From assembly GCA_026391515.1 (NCBI GenBank), contig JAPLEC010000104.1, forward strand, positions 1 through 7,959: DNA of 7,959 nucleotides, written 5' to 3'. This DNA is from Bacteroidia bacterium. GTDB taxonomy: Bacteria > Bacteroidota > Bacteroidia > Bacteroidales > VadinHA17. Of this stretch, positions 7,834-7,959 are shown piece after piece (the stretch's first letter is position 1; every line of letters starts with the position of its first letter). The translations under genes and the position numbers were made by a program. The notes under the pieces were generated by a model, which ran no database searches, was not told where the DNA came from, and saw nothing but the letters and a program-made list of their open reading frames with translations.

Positions 7834-7959
7834 AAAGAAATAACAAAGCCGGAACAAAAATGCCACGGCTATGATCCTGTAAATAACTGGTACATAACAG
7901 AAAATGCAGGTCATGAAATTGTCTTTTATGACATATCAACCGGAGAAACCGTAAAAACA
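7834..7959 (+). CDS. Unidentified reading frame running off the right edge, no start codon visible
   Basis: The frame is open from 7798 to the window end and becomes protein-like after the repeat: 'KEITKPEQK', 'YDPVNNWYITEN', 'GHEIVFYDISTGETVKT'. The 'FYDISTGE' pattern is what one sees in a beta-propeller blade or the N-terminal part of a propeller-containing peptidase, but no family can be named from 42 codons. There is no ATG, GTG or TTG in this frame between the stop at 7795-7797 and the edge, and no signal peptide, although every neighbour has one. It may be a 5'-truncated gene whose beginning was lost at the heptamer repeat, or a frame-shifted continuation. A chance open frame is possible but the residue composition argues mildly against it. 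Confidence 0.3.

Noticed and set aside
7799..7835. Intrinsic terminator after the GH43 gene
   Set aside because: A short ACCGGT/ACCGG hairpin can form but the stem is small and no T-run follows.

Overview
This window is a run of four co-directional (+ strand) genes for secreted carbohydrate-active proteins, followed by about 220 bases of broken or unassigned sequence. Low-to-moderate G+C, short AT-rich intergenic gaps without clear Shine-Dalgarno sequences, signal peptides ending in 'AQ' or 'SQ', and the gene content all point to Bacteroidota, most likely one segment of a polysaccharide utilization locus (PUL). No SusC/SusD pair, sensor or sigma/anti-sigma gene lies inside the window. The organism class is an inference from style and content, not from a marker gene.

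Layout: (1) 2-1621, the 3' part of a GH78-type alpha-L-rhamnosidase, open to the left edge. (2) 1696-3684, a secreted two-domain alpha/beta-hydrolase esterase with a complete Ser-Asp-His triad in the first domain and a shortened second domain. (3) 3697-6132, a secreted 811-residue protein with a right-handed beta-helix that looks distantly like CE8 pectin methylesterase, then two Ig-like modules and a C-terminal beta-sandwich; it starts at TTG and its function is not known to me. (4) 6191-7735, a secreted GH43 glycosidase with a C-terminal GH43_C2-type beta-sandwich, probably an alpha-L-arabinofuranosidase or beta-xylosidase. (5) 7736-7959, a short relict reading frame, a GGCTACC heptamer repeat bounded by ACCGGT, and a start-less reading frame running off the right edge.

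Taken together, rhamnose removal (GH78), ester removal (the hydrolase and possibly the beta-helix protein) and arabinose or xylose removal (GH43) fit a decorated rhamnose-containing plant polysaccharide such as rhamnogalacturonan or another pectic side chain. Gaps of 74, 12 and 58 bases suggest co-transcription. The least explained items are the CE8-like multi-domain protein, the truncated second hydrolase domain, and the heptamer-repeat junction at the right edge.
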